Shown: positions 52,335 to 60,909 of the stretch, piece by piece
How the letters are laid out: each line of letters starts with the position of its first letter
Numbering within the stretch: position 1 is the first letter of the stretch
Assembly (NCBI GenBank): GCA_963811055.1
Contig: CAWEPQ010000001.1
Coordinates: forward strand, 682,001-746,000
DNA length: 64,000 nt
Reading direction: 5' to 3'
Source: JACVRW01 sp963811055
GTDB taxonomy: Bacteria; Actinomycetota; Thermoleophilia; Solirubrobacterales; Thermoleophilaceae
Made by a program: the position numbers and the translations under genes
Notes under the pieces: generated by a model
What the model was told of the DNA's origin: nothing
Databases searched by the model: none
Seen by the model: only the letters and a program-made list of their open reading frames with translations

Positions 52335-52355
52335 GCAGCCGGCCGAGCCGGCTGC
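52335..52355. terminator. Bidirectional terminator hairpin
   Basis: A perfect 9-bp stem (GCAGCCGGC/GCCGGCTGC) with a CGA loop lies between the convergent proline-rich protein gene and otsA. It is symmetrical, so it can end both transcripts. Confidence 0.6.
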
Positions 52356-52361
52356 TTCCGC

Positions 52362-53840
52362 TTAGGAACCGACGGGCGCGCGGCCCATGCGCTTGGCCTC
52401 GATGTCGGCCAGCTGGTCGTCCACCCAGTCACCCGGGTCGCGTGCGGTCACGATCCGCTTGAGACCCTGCGCGCGCCAGGAGCGCTCCTCGGCGGACATG
52501 GTCAGCGCGCGGTGGATCGCGTCCGCCTGCTCCTGCACGTCGAAGGGGTTGACCGACAGCGCGAACTCGGCCAGCTCCTCGTGCGCGCCGGTGTTCTCGC
52601 TCAGCAGCGACACGCCGTTGCGCTCGTTCACGAGCGGCCCCTCCTTCGCGATCAGGTTCATGCCGTCGAACATCGCGTTGACCATCAGGAGGTCGTAGTG
52701 CTTGTAGGCGGCGATCGCCTCCTCCAAGTTCTCGCGCAGCCGCAGCTCGATCGGCATCCAGTCCGTCGTGCCGTGACGGTGGTTGACCACGGCCACCAGC
52801 GCCTCGATCCGCTCGAGGTACTCGGCGTACTCCGGCACGTCCTGGCGCGACGGGATCAGGTGCGCGATGAACGTCACGTGCTCGGCGAACTCCGGGTGCT
52901 GCTCGAGGAAGAGGTCGAACGCGGTGAACCCACGCAGGATGTTCTTCGAGAGGTCGGCGCGGTCCACCCGCAGCAGCAGGTGCTCACGCCGGCGGCGCAG
53001 GATCTCGCGCCCGTACTCATGGACCGCCGGGCGCTGCGCGTTGCGGCGAAAGGCCTCGGCGGAGATCGGCAGCGGGTAGGAGCGCACCCACACCTCGCGG
53101 CCGTCGAAGTGCACGATCCCGGCCTCGTCGTCCACGTCGAGGTCGAAGAGATCGCGGCAGCAGAGCAGGAAGTTGCGCTTGTAGGAGCGCGTGTGGAAGG
53201 CGATGATGTCGTTGGACAGGATGCCCTCGTAGATGTCCTCGCGGATGTCCGCGGGCAGCACGCGCCAGGCGTCCGGCTGGGTCCACGGGATGTGGACGAA
53301 GTGGTGGAGGAACAGGTCCGGGCGCGCCCGGCGGATGAACTTGGGCGCCGTGTAGAGGTGGTAGTCGTGAAGCATCACCACGGCGCTCGACTGTGACTCC
53401 ACCTCCTCGAGCACGGCCTCGGCGAGGTCCTGGTTCACGCGGCAATAGCCCTGCTCGTAGGCCTCGACCTCGTGCCGGCGGATGTCGGGGGCGTTCGACA
53501 GGTCCCAGAGGTAGTGCTGGATGAACCACAGCATCGGGTTGGCCACCACGTTGTAGAAGCGGTCGTACGCGTCGGGGTCGCTCTCGACGAGCCGGAGGCG
53601 GTACTGCGCCTCGTCGAGCTCCATCTCGAAGCTCCCGCCGCCGTGCTCGCGGCTGACCTCGATGTCCTCGTCGGTCATCGCCGAGGCCACCCACACCGCC
53701 TCGCGGTGGTGCACCAGCCCGGTGAGCGCAGTAACAAGGCCGCCACCGCCCCGCCGCGGGGCGATGTTGCCCTCCTCGTCGCGCTCGAATGTGGCCGGGC
53801 CGCGATTCGAGACGAGAACGAGCGGTGTGTCGGAGGTCAT
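52362..53840 (-). CDS. otsA: Trehalose-6-phosphate synthase-like glycosyltransferase (GT20)
   Basis: A 492-residue GT20 protein: LVLVSNRGPATF at the start, WVASAMTDEDI, FIQHYLWDLSN, the acceptor-site segment VMLHDYHLYTAPKFI and HHFVHIPWTQPDAWRVLP. The donor-side segments are GILSNDIIAFHTRSYKRNF, LLMVNAMFDGMNLIAKE and LLSENTGAHEEL. It would make trehalose-6-phosphate from NDP-glucose and glucose-6-phosphate. No OtsB domain or gene is present. ATG 53840 overlaps the treT stop (ATGA), and RBS GAAGGAGC precedes it, so the two are co-translated. Confidence 0.85.
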   Translation of the reverse strand: MTSDTPLVLVSNRGPATFERDEEGNIAPRRGGGGLVTALTGLVHHREAVWVASAMTDEDIEVSREHGGGSFEMELDEAQYRLRLVESDPDAYDRFYNVVANPMLWFIQHYLWDLSNAPDIRRHEVEAYEQGYCRVNQDLAEAVLEEVESQSSAVVMLHDYHLYTAPKFIRRARPDLFLHHFVHIPWTQPDAWRVLPADIREDIYEGILSNDIIAFHTRSYKRNFLLCCRDLFDLDVDDEAGIVHFDGREVWVRSYPLPISAEAFRRNAQRPAVHEYGREILRRRREHLLLRVDRADLSKNILRGFTAFDLFLEQHPEFAEHVTFIAHLIPSRQDVPEYAEYLERIEALVAVVNHRHGTTDWMPIELRLRENLEEAIAAYKHYDLLMVNAMFDGMNLIAKEGPLVNERNGVSLLSENTGAHEELAEFALSVNPFDVQEQADAIHRALTMSAEERSWRAQGLKRIVTARDPGDWVDDQLADIEAKRMGRAPVGS

Positions 53841-55072
53841 CGCTCCTTGAAGATACGCAGCCAGTCGCGCAGGAGGCGGGGCGTGAGGAAGTTCTTCCTG
53901 ACGTGCTCCTTGCCGCTGCGCCCGAGCCGCTTGCCGAGATCGGGCTCGCGCAGGATGCGCAGCGAGCGGTCGGCGCACTCCTCGGGGGTGCTCACCAGGA
54001 AGCCGGTCTCACCGTCCTGCACCTGAAGCGGGATGCCGCCGACGTTGCCGCCGATGAACGGACGTGCCTTCCAGAGCGCCTCGGACACCGTCAGGCCGAA
54101 GCCCTCACGGGTGGACTTCTGGATCAGCACGTCGGCCTGAGACTGAAACGCGTTGACCTCGATCGCGCCGACGTTGTTGAGGTTGTTGAGGATGTAGATG
54201 TCCGGGTCGCCGTCGGCGTAGGCCATCGTGGAGTTGAAGAACTCCCAGCCCTCGGGGTCGTCCAGCGCCATCGAGCCCACCAGCGCCAGCTGGACGTCCG
54301 GCATCTCGGCCTTGACCACGCGGTAGGCGTCGATCACCCCCATCGGGTCCTTCCACGGATCGAAGCGCGACACCTGGCACAGCAGCGGGCGGTCCACGTC
54401 GATACCGAACTGGTCGCACACGAACGCGGCGTCCTCGGGGGAGAGCGCCATGTTCTTGGGAGAGAGCGGGTCGATCGCGGGAGGGCAGATCCGCACGCCG
54501 TCGCCACCGGGGTCCATCCCGGCCGGCACGTAGTCGCGGAGGTGGAAGACGGTGTTGTCGTACTCGCTCACGAGCGGCACCAGGTGGTCCGTCGCGTCGC
54601 CGTTCGGAGTGGAGAGGTCGATGTGGCAGCGCCAGATCCAGTGGCCGGCCTTTTCGGGCACGTGCTGGCGGATGCCGGCCGGCTGCGGGTCGTGGACGAT
54701 GATCACGTCCCACCCGCTCGTGATCTCGGTGGCGTTGAGCGCGTTGTAGCGCTCGAAGATCTTCCACTCCTCGGCGCTCAGGGAATCGGGGTTGCCCTGG
54801 AGTGCGTTGTGGAGGCGCTTGGTGACGTTGTAGAACTCCTCGCGCCCGAGCATCACCTGCCACTCGGCCTCGATCCCCACGTCGTTCATGAGCGGGATCA
54901 GCGTGTAGAGAATCTCCGAGACGCCGCCTCCGAAGGCCGTGGCGGAGAGGTGCAGGACCTTGAGCCCCTCCAGGTCCTTGGCGACCTCCCGGATGTCCTC
55001 CACCAGCGGCTTTCCGGCGAGGTGCGTGTAATCGGCCAGGCTCTTGTGGCCTACGGCGATCGGCTGCAGCAT
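53837..55072 (-). CDS. treT: Trehalose synthase TreT (glycosyltransferring)
   Basis: A 411-residue GT4-family enzyme that joins glucose to NDP-glucose to form trehalose. It has LHLSATAFGGGVSEILYTL, the VIIVHDPQPAGIRQHVPE loop, WRCHIDLSTPN, CQVSRFDPWKDPMGVIDAYR, and the donor-binding IQKSTREGFGLTVSEALWK. These match archaeal and Rubrobacter TreT closely. The unusual pairing with an OtsA-like gene gives two routes to trehalose or a related glucoside, probably as a compatible solute. Start ATG 55072. Confidence 0.9.
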   Translation of the reverse strand: MLQPIAVGHKSLADYTHLAGKPLVEDIREVAKDLEGLKVLHLSATAFGGGVSEILYTLIPLMNDVGIEAEWQVMLGREEFYNVTKRLHNALQGNPDSLSAEEWKIFERYNALNATEITSGWDVIIVHDPQPAGIRQHVPEKAGHWIWRCHIDLSTPNGDATDHLVPLVSEYDNTVFHLRDYVPAGMDPGGDGVRICPPAIDPLSPKNMALSPEDAAFVCDQFGIDVDRPLLCQVSRFDPWKDPMGVIDAYRVVKAEMPDVQLALVGSMALDDPEGWEFFNSTMAYADGDPDIYILNNLNNVGAIEVNAFQSQADVLIQKSTREGFGLTVSEALWKARPFIGGNVGGIPLQVQDGETGFLVSTPEECADRSLRILREPDLGKRLGRSGKEHVRKNFLTPRLLRDWLRIFKER

Positions 55073-55085
55073 GGGCGCGCGGAGC

Positions 55086-55493
55086 CTACTCGGCGCGGTC
55101 CGACAGGTACTTCACCAGGCGTGTGTGCTGATCGCTGAAAGCGCATTCGTCGACGGTGGCGTCGATGATCGCCCGGCTGAGCTCCTGCTCCATCGCGGCC
55201 ACCGGGCTGGCCGGTCCGTCCAGGTCCATCAGCAGGCGGTCGTCGAGGAGGCGGAAGTTGAAATTCACCCGCGACTCGTCCTCGAGCGAGCGGCCGTCGT
55301 CCACGAAGTCGTTGGCCGCCTCGGTGATGGCCAGCTTGAGGTCCGCGACCTCCTCGGGCGACAGCGGGGTGAGCCGGCAGACGGCCGACAGAGCCAGCCG
55401 GGCCAGCACGAGATAGTCGGGACGGGCCGGAATCGTCAACGAGACATCGCGACCGTCAGCCACGTTGGGCACCTCCGACACGCCCTCCAACAT
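55086..55493 (-). CDS. RsbW/SpoIIAB-like anti-sigma factor domain protein
   Basis: A 135-residue GHKL-type domain: LTIPARPDYLVLARLALSAVC, then EEVADLKLAITEAANDFV resembling the N-box of anti-sigma kinases. The later glycine-rich ATP-lid motifs are missing, so kinase activity is doubtful. It may bind a sigma factor or STAS partner without phosphorylating it. The start could be ATG 55493 or an internal GTG (at VADGRDVS) preceded by GGAGG. It lies 13 bases upstream of treT. Confidence 0.72.
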   Translation of the reverse strand: MLEGVSEVPNVADGRDVSLTIPARPDYLVLARLALSAVCRLTPLSPEEVADLKLAITEAANDFVDDGRSLEDESRVNFNFRLLDDRLLMDLDGPASPVAAMEQELSRAIIDATVDECAFSDQHTRLVKYLSDRAE

Positions 55494-55516
55494 AGCGAGA
55501 ATCGCCCCGGGCGCGT

Positions 55517-56683
55517 TCAGCTGCCGGAGCCGCCGGGCCGTGGCCCGAGCTCGACCTTGACCGCGCGGCGGTCGCCGTCGCGCACCACCGTGAGCGTCAC
55601 CGAGTCGCCGGCGCCGTACGTGCTGATCACGTCCGTCAGGTCGTGCCTGCGGGTGAGGCGCTCGCCGTCCACGGCCAGGATCACGTCGCCGCCGGTCACG
55701 ATGTCGGGCTGCCCCTGGAAGGTGATCTCGTCCTCGCCGGCGCGCAGGCCGGCGCGCTTGGCTGGGCTGTTGTCCTCGACCTCCTGCACGAGGGCTCCCT
55801 CGGCCCCGGCGGCGTCGATGCGCTTGGCCAGCTGCGGCCAGAGCGACATCGTGGTCACGCCCAGATAGGCGTAGTCCACGCGCCCCTTCGCACGCAGCTC
55901 CCGGAGCGATCGGCGCACCGCGTCCACCGGGATCGCGAACCCCACGCCCTCGCCGCCGCCGGAGCTGGTCTTGATCTGGGCGTTGATCCCCAGCACCGCG
56001 CCCTTGGCGTCGAGCAGCGGACCACCCGAGTTGCCGGGGTTGATCGCGGCGTCGGTCTGGATCGCGTCGCCGATCCCGAAGCGGGTGAGCGAGCTGATGT
56101 TGCGGTCCACCGCGGAGATCACGCCGACGGAGAGCGACTGGCGCTCCCCGAACGGGCTGCCGATGGCGGCCACCGGCTCGCCGACGCTGATGCTCGCCGA
56201 AGACCCGAGCCGGAGCGGCGTGAGCGCGAGCCCGGCCGGGTCGACCTTGAGCAGCGCCACGTCGGCGTTCAGGTCGACCCCCAGGATCTCCGCGTCCACG
56301 CGGTTGCCGTCGGAGAACTCCACGTACACCTGGTCGGCTCGGTCGGAGCTGGACTCCTCGCCGGTGACCACGTGCGCGTTCGTGGCCACGTAGCCCTGAC
56401 CGTCGAGCACGAAGCCGGAGCCCTGGCCGCCGGCGCCGTCCTCCCCGATCTGGAGCCCGCCGCCGTCGAAGATCGAGATCACGGTGACCACGCCGGGGGA
56501 GAGGCGCTCATAGATCTGACTGGCATCGAACCCGCCGCTGCTGCCGAGTCCCTCGACGACCTTCACGCGGGTCGTGGAGACCGCGCCGGGAGCGTCGGGC
56601 GAGTCGCCGTCCGAGCCGTTGACGCTGCAGCCGGCGCCCGCGATCGCCACGAGGACGGCCAGACCGGCCGCCGCGCTCCTCAC
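55517..56683 (-). CDS. HtrA/DegP-like serine protease with PDZ domain, lipoprotein
   Basis: A 388-residue trypsin-like protease. The signal ends in AGAGCS, a lipobox with cysteine at about residue 19, so it is probably membrane-anchored outside the cell. The catalytic triad is His in VATNAHVV, Asp in NADVALLKVD and Ser in NPGNSGGPLLD. A PDZ domain follows (about residues 290-375). GTG 56683 overlaps the histidine kinase stop. Its place after a response regulator and sensor kinase is like mycobacterial mprA-mprB-pepD. Confidence 0.9.
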   Translation of the reverse strand: MRSAAAGLAVLVAIAGAGCSVNGSDGDSPDAPGAVSTTRVKVVEGLGSSGGFDASQIYERLSPGVVTVISIFDGGGLQIGEDGAGGQGSGFVLDGQGYVATNAHVVTGEESSSDRADQVYVEFSDGNRVDAEILGVDLNADVALLKVDPAGLALTPLRLGSSASISVGEPVAAIGSPFGERQSLSVGVISAVDRNISSLTRFGIGDAIQTDAAINPGNSGGPLLDAKGAVLGINAQIKTSSGGGEGVGFAIPVDAVRRSLRELRAKGRVDYAYLGVTTMSLWPQLAKRIDAAGAEGALVQEVEDNSPAKRAGLRAGEDEITFQGQPDIVTGGDVILAVDGERLTRRHDLTDVISTYGAGDSVTLTVVRDGDRRAVKVELGPRPGGSGS

Positions 56684-58116
56684 GTCGCCGGCTCGTCGGC
56701 CGGGAGGTCGAGCGTGAAGGTCGCGCCCTGGCTGTGCGGCGCGAGCCGCAGCCTGCCGTCCATGCGCTCCGCGAGCTCGCGCGCGATCGCGAGCCCCAGG
56801 CCGGCGCCCCGCGTGGCGTCCCCCGTGAAGAAGCGCTCGAAGGCCTGCGCCCGGGTGCTCGCCGACAGCCCGGGACCTAGGTCGGAGACCGTGAGCGTGG
56901 CGGATCCGTTGGCCCGCACGGCAGAGACCGTGACCGGAGTGCCCTCGGGGGTGTGGCGGATCGCGTTGTCGAGCAGGATGCGCATGATCTGAGCAACGCG
57001 CTCGCGGTCGCAGCGCGCCTCTGGTCCCTCTGTCGGCAGATTCACCTCGAGGTCTGTGTCGTGGTCGGTGAGAGCCGGGGCGAACTCGACGACCACGGAG
57101 CGTGCCAGCTCGGCCAGGTCCACCGGCTCGCGCTCGAGCTGGAGGGAGCCGGTGTCGAGGCGCGAGAGGTCCAGCAGGTCCACGGACAGCTTCTGCAGGC
57201 GCGCGACCTGCTCGCTCATGGTGTCCAGGAACTCGCGCTTGGTCTGCTCGTCGAGGTCCTCGTCCTGGAGCAGCTCCACGAACCCGGCGAGCGAGAAGAT
57301 CGGCGTGCGGAGCTCATGCGAAGCGGTGGCGATGAACTCGCGCTGGGCGATGTCCACCCTCCGCAGCTGCTCCTGCATCTCGTTGAAGGTGCGGGTGAGC
57401 TCGCCCAGCTCGTCACGCGAGTTCTCGGGCAGCGGCTCGATGTAGCGGCCGCGGGCAACCTCCCGGGCCGCGAGCTCCAGCCGCCGGACGCGGCGCGCCA
57501 GCGCCTGCGCCACGAGGTAGCCGCCCACCAGCGCGAGCGCGAGCGCCGCGGCTGTGGCGATCAGCACGCGCTCGCGAACGAACGACACCGTCTCGGCCAC
57601 GTCCTCGAGGTCCTGTGAGTAGAGCGCGACCCAGGCGGGCTTGCCGCGGTCCATCAGCGGCTGCGCCACCAGGCCGAGCTGCTGGCCGTCGAAGGTGCCG
57701 AAGCCGCTCTGGCTGTGGCCGCTCAGCACCGCCCGGCGCGTGAGCTCGTCGTCGCGCGGGAATGCCCTCTCGGCCTCGCGCGAGTCGGACAGCGGATAGA
57801 AGCGGAGCTCGCGCCCCCGGCCCTGCGGGCCCGAGAAGGACTCCTCCCAGTTGAGCAGGGTCACGCGTGCGTCGGTGGCGTCCTGGACGATGCGAACGCG
57901 GCGGTTGATCGCAGGCGAGGACGCCTCACCCGCGAGCACCTCCTCGAGCGGCGCGCGTCCGTGGACGGCCGAGCGGCGAAGGTCCTGGAGCCGGCGGCTC
58001 TCCAGATTGGACTCGAGCTGCGGCACCACCACGAAGTAGATGACCGCGAACGCGGCGGCCGTGATGGCGAAGAAGAGCAACGCCAGCTTGTTGCGGAGAG
58101 AGCGGAGCCGGAACAC
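56680..58116 (-). CDS. Sensor histidine kinase (MprB-like)
   Basis: A 478-residue kinase: membrane helix at about 10-30, an extracytoplasmic domain of about 150 residues, a second helix (about 190-212), a HAMP domain, HisKA with the phosphorylated histidine in TASHELRTPIFSL, and HATPase with N-box NAIRHTPEGT, DLGPGLS and GLGLAIARELAERM. Start GTG 58116 is chosen; a CTG at 58125 would overlap the regulator stop as CTGA. Neither has a ribosome site. The HtrA gene overlaps its end, suggesting envelope-stress sensing. Confidence 0.9.
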   Translation of the reverse strand: MFRLRSLRNKLALLFFAITAAAFAVIYFVVVPQLESNLESRRLQDLRRSAVHGRAPLEEVLAGEASSPAINRRVRIVQDATDARVTLLNWEESFSGPQGRGRELRFYPLSDSREAERAFPRDDELTRRAVLSGHSQSGFGTFDGQQLGLVAQPLMDRGKPAWVALYSQDLEDVAETVSFVRERVLIATAAALALALVGGYLVAQALARRVRRLELAAREVARGRYIEPLPENSRDELGELTRTFNEMQEQLRRVDIAQREFIATASHELRTPIFSLAGFVELLQDEDLDEQTKREFLDTMSEQVARLQKLSVDLLDLSRLDTGSLQLEREPVDLAELARSVVVEFAPALTDHDTDLEVNLPTEGPEARCDRERVAQIMRILLDNAIRHTPEGTPVTVSAVRANGSATLTVSDLGPGLSASTRAQAFERFFTGDATRGAGLGLAIARELAERMDGRLRLAPHSQGATFTLDLPADEPAT

Positions 58117-58121
58117 CCGGA

Positions 58122-58823
58122 TCAGCTGTCTTGGAAGCGGTAGCCCACACCCCGCACGGTGAGGATGAGCTCGGGCTCCCGCGAGTCGCGCTCGAGCTTC
58201 TCGCGCAGGTGGCGGATGTGCACGTCGATGGTGCGGGGGTCGCGGTACGCGCTGTCGCCCCACACGCGCTCGAGCAGGGTGGTCCGGCTGTGGACCCGCC
58301 CGGGCGACTGCGCCAGCGCCGCCAGGATCTCGAACTCGACGTACGTGAGCTGCGCGGGCTCGCCGCGGATGCTCACCTGCCTGCGCTCGAAGTCAACCTC
58401 GAGCTCGCCCGCCTTGATCGGGGCCTCCATGCGATCGCCCGAGCTCGAGAGCGCTGCGCGCCGGAGCACCGCCTTCACCCGGCTGCGGAACTCGCGAACG
58501 GAGAACGGCTTGGTTATGTAGTCGTCGGCGCCGAGCTCCAGGCCGAGGACCTTGTCGATCTCCTCGGTCTTGGCCGTGAGCATGATGATCGGCACGGTGC
58601 TGCGCGAGCGGATCTGCCGGCAGACGTCGAAGCCGTCGCGCCGCGGCAGCATCACGTCCAGCACCACGAGGTCGAAGTTGTCCTCGCGAAGGCGTTCGAG
58701 CGCCTCCACTCCGTCGAGCGCGGGAACGACCTGGTAGCCCTCCTTCCGCAGTGGATAGGTGAGCAGCTTCTGCACGGCCTCCTCGTCGTCCACGAGGAGG
58801 ATCCGGGGGGTCGGACCCGTCAC
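58122..58823 (-). CDS. OmpR/PhoB family response regulator (MprA-like)
   Basis: A 233-residue two-domain regulator. The receiver has DDEEAV, the phosphorylated aspartate in LVVLDVMLPRRDG, MLTAKTEE and the lysine in DYITKPFSVRE; the winged helix has QLTYVEFEILAALAQSPG and RTIDVHIRHLREKLE. GTG 58823 is preceded by a TACAAT box, so the mRNA is probably leaderless. It heads the operon regulator-kinase-HtrA on the minus strand. Confidence 0.93.
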   Translation of the reverse strand: MTGPTPRILLVDDEEAVQKLLTYPLRKEGYQVVPALDGVEALERLREDNFDLVVLDVMLPRRDGFDVCRQIRSRSTVPIIMLTAKTEEIDKVLGLELGADDYITKPFSVREFRSRVKAVLRRAALSSSGDRMEAPIKAGELEVDFERRQVSIRGEPAQLTYVEFEILAALAQSPGRVHSRTTLLERVWGDSAYRDPRTIDVHIRHLREKLERDSREPELILTVRGVGYRFQDS

Positions 58824-58830
58824 CTTCGAG

Positions 58831-58836
58831 ATTGTA
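58831..58836 (-). promoter_or_regulatory. Candidate -10 element of the response regulator operon
   Basis: TACAAT on the minus strand ends 7 bases before GTG 58823, a leaderless arrangement. The -35 is unclear. Confidence 0.45.
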
Positions 58837-58864
58837 GGTTGCGCGAGGTGGAGACTTTCGCGGC

Positions 58865-60643
58865 GTGATCGAACTGAGCGTTTACAGGGCGGCGTTCGTG
58901 CCGGCCCTGTTGGCGGTGGTGCTGGCCATGTTCTCGCTCCAGGACCGGCCGCGAGCGCTGCCTCAGGGGCTGGCGGCGGACGTGCTCTTCGACGGGCGGG
59001 CCACGGCGGCCAGGGCTGACGCGATCGCGGAGCAGAACCCCGTGCGCACGGCGGGCAGTCCCGGGGATCGCGCGACGGCGAGGGTGGTGGCCACACGCCT
59101 CGCCGCCGCCGGCTTCCGCGTGCAGGTGGACCGCTTCTCCCACGCGGGCCGCGATCTCGTGAACGTGACGGGCCGCCGGGCAGGCCGGACGCGGCGGCAG
59201 GTGGTGGTCATCGCCCAGCGCGATTCGTCGGTAACGCCGGACGCCACGGGCAGCGGTGCCGACACGGCGGCGCTGCTCGAGCTTGCGCGCGTGTTCGAGG
59301 GGCGCGCCACCCGCAAGACGCTCGTGCTCGCGTCGACCGACGGCTCCACGCTCGGCGAGGTGGGGGCGATCCGGCTGGCGGACGAGCTCGGCTCCCCGGC
59401 GGAGGTGGACGCCGTGCTTGTGATGTCCGACCTTGGGTCGCGCACCCGGCGGGGCCCGTTCCTCCAGGGGTGGTCGAACGACTCCTCCCGGACCGGCATC
59501 GCCCTCCAGCGCACGGTGGCCGACTCGATCCGCCAGGAGCTGAACCGCTCGGCGGAGGGAAGCGGAACGCTGGGCCAGCTCGCGCGGCTCTCGTTTCCGG
59601 TGGGCGTGGGCGCTCAGGGGCCGCTGCTGGAACGCGGCTTCAACGCCGTGCGGATATCGGGGAGCGGCGAGCTTCCCCCGGCCGGGAACGGACCGGTCGG
59701 CTCGATCGACGAGGACCGTCTGGGCGCGCTCGGTCGCGCGACGCTTCGCACGGTCACCGCCGTGGACGAGCGCCCGCGGCTCGAGCGGGGACCCGAGACC
59801 TACCTCCTGGCGGTGAGCCAGGTGGTGCCCGGCTGGTCCATCGCGCTGCTCGCCGCCACGCTGCTGCTGCCCGTGCTCGCCGTGAGCGTCGACGCGCTCG
59901 CACGCGCCCGCCGGCGACGGGTGGCCGTGCTTCCGTGGATGCGCTGGATCGGCGCCTGGGGCGCGGCGTTCCTCTGCGCCGTGGCGATGGCGGAGCTGCT
60001 GGCGCTTGTGGGCGCCACTCCCGCGCCGCCGCCGGCGCCCGTGCCCCCCGGTGACATCCCGCTCGACGGCGCGGCACTGGCCGTCCTGGGCGGAGTGGTG
60101 GCGGCCGCCGTTGCGGGCGGGCTGCTGGCGCGGCACCTGGCCGTCCGGCCCGAGCCGGCGCTGGCGGACCCCACCGATCCGGGAGCCGGGGTGGCTCTGG
60201 CGCTCGCGCTCGTGGCGGCGGCGGTGCTGCTCTGGGCGCTGAATCCGTACGCGGCACTGCTCGCGGCACCCGCCGCGCATCTCTGGACGCTCACGGCCCT
60301 CACACGGCCATCCCCGCCGCGCCGGGCGCGGGCGCTGCTGGTGGCCCTGGGAGCCCTCCCGGGAGCGCTCGTGTGGATCTACTACATGTTCGCCCTGTCG
60401 CTGGATCCGCTGGAGAGCCTGTGGTACCTGCTGCTGCTCGTGACCGGCCACACGCTGGGGCTCGCCACGGTCCTGATCGGCTGCCTGTGGCTGGCTGCGC
60501 TCGGCGCTGTGATCGAGCTCACGCGCCGGACGCCGCGCGAGCGCCCGGAATCGCTCAAGCCGGGTGGGCCGCCCGTGTACGGGCCGGGGAGCTACCTCGG
60601 CCCGGGGTCACTCGGAGGCACGGAGTCGGCTCTGCGCCGCTGA
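58865..60643 (+). CDS. M28 peptidase-like multi-spanning membrane protein
   Basis: A 592-residue protein. A membrane helix at about 8-24 leads to an external M28-like domain (about 45-320), then eight or so helices (about 320-560) and a Gly/Pro-rich tail. The fold pattern is visible in VVVIAQRDSSV, GSGADTAALLELARVF, STDGSTLGEVGAIRLA and VLVMSDLGS. The metal-binding histidine of the usual AHxD motif is replaced (AQRD), and the late histidine is not evident, so it may be inactive. Divergent from the response regulator. Confidence 0.7.
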   Translation: MIELSVYRAAFVPALLAVVLAMFSLQDRPRALPQGLAADVLFDGRATAARADAIAEQNPVRTAGSPGDRATARVVATRLAAAGFRVQVDRFSHAGRDLVNVTGRRAGRTRRQVVVIAQRDSSVTPDATGSGADTAALLELARVFEGRATRKTLVLASTDGSTLGEVGAIRLADELGSPAEVDAVLVMSDLGSRTRRGPFLQGWSNDSSRTGIALQRTVADSIRQELNRSAEGSGTLGQLARLSFPVGVGAQGPLLERGFNAVRISGSGELPPAGNGPVGSIDEDRLGALGRATLRTVTAVDERPRLERGPETYLLAVSQVVPGWSIALLAATLLLPVLAVSVDALARARRRRVAVLPWMRWIGAWGAAFLCAVAMAELLALVGATPAPPPAPVPPGDIPLDGAALAVLGGVVAAAVAGGLLARHLAVRPEPALADPTDPGAGVALALALVAAAVLLWALNPYAALLAAPAAHLWTLTALTRPSPPRRARALLVALGALPGALVWIYYMFALSLDPLESLWYLLLLVTGHTLGLATVLIGCLWLAALGAVIELTRRTPRERPESLKPGGPPVYGPGSYLGPGSLGGTESALRR

Positions 60644-60691
60644 ACAGTCGTCCACGGAGGCCGTTCGCGCTGGCCCCCCGGACCGCACCGT

Positions 60692-60699
60692 GCCGATAA
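60692..60699 (+). promoter_or_regulatory. FliA (sigma-28)-like -10 box
   Basis: GCCGATAA, identical to the consensus -10 of sigma-28 promoters, lies 24 bases before the FlgM-like gene. No TAAA -35 element is seen about 15 bases upstream in this GC-rich region, so it may be chance. Confidence 0.3.
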
Positions 60700-60723
60700 G
60701 GGGAGCGGAAGGAGACGTAGGCG

Positions 60724-60909
60724 ATGACCCGCATGAGGATCGATGGCGCGCTGCGCCGAAGGCTGGAGCGCGGCGAGTACGTCGTGGACGAGCGGGCCGT
60801 GGCCGAGGCGATGGTGGCCTCAGGCGTGTTCGTAGCCCTCGAGGCCGGGCAGTTCCTCTCCGTCCTCGCCGAGCAGGACGAGACCGGCGCCGGTCGCGAC
60901 CTGGCCTAG
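60724..60909 (+). CDS. FlgM-like small protein (anti-sigma-28 domain)
   Basis: A 61-residue protein. Residues 10-30 (RRRLERGEYVVDERAVAEAM) match the C-terminal half of FlgM, where a Tyr-x-Val-Asp precedes Ala-Val-Ala to bind sigma-28. The start is supported by a GGAAGGAGA site before ATG 60724. The last 30 codons are antisense to thiL, but the FlgM-like segment lies outside thiL. No flagellar genes are in the window. It may also regulate another sigma factor. Confidence 0.55.
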   Translation: MTRMRIDGALRRRLERGEYVVDERAVAEAMVASGVFVALEAGQFLSVLAEQDETGAGRDLA

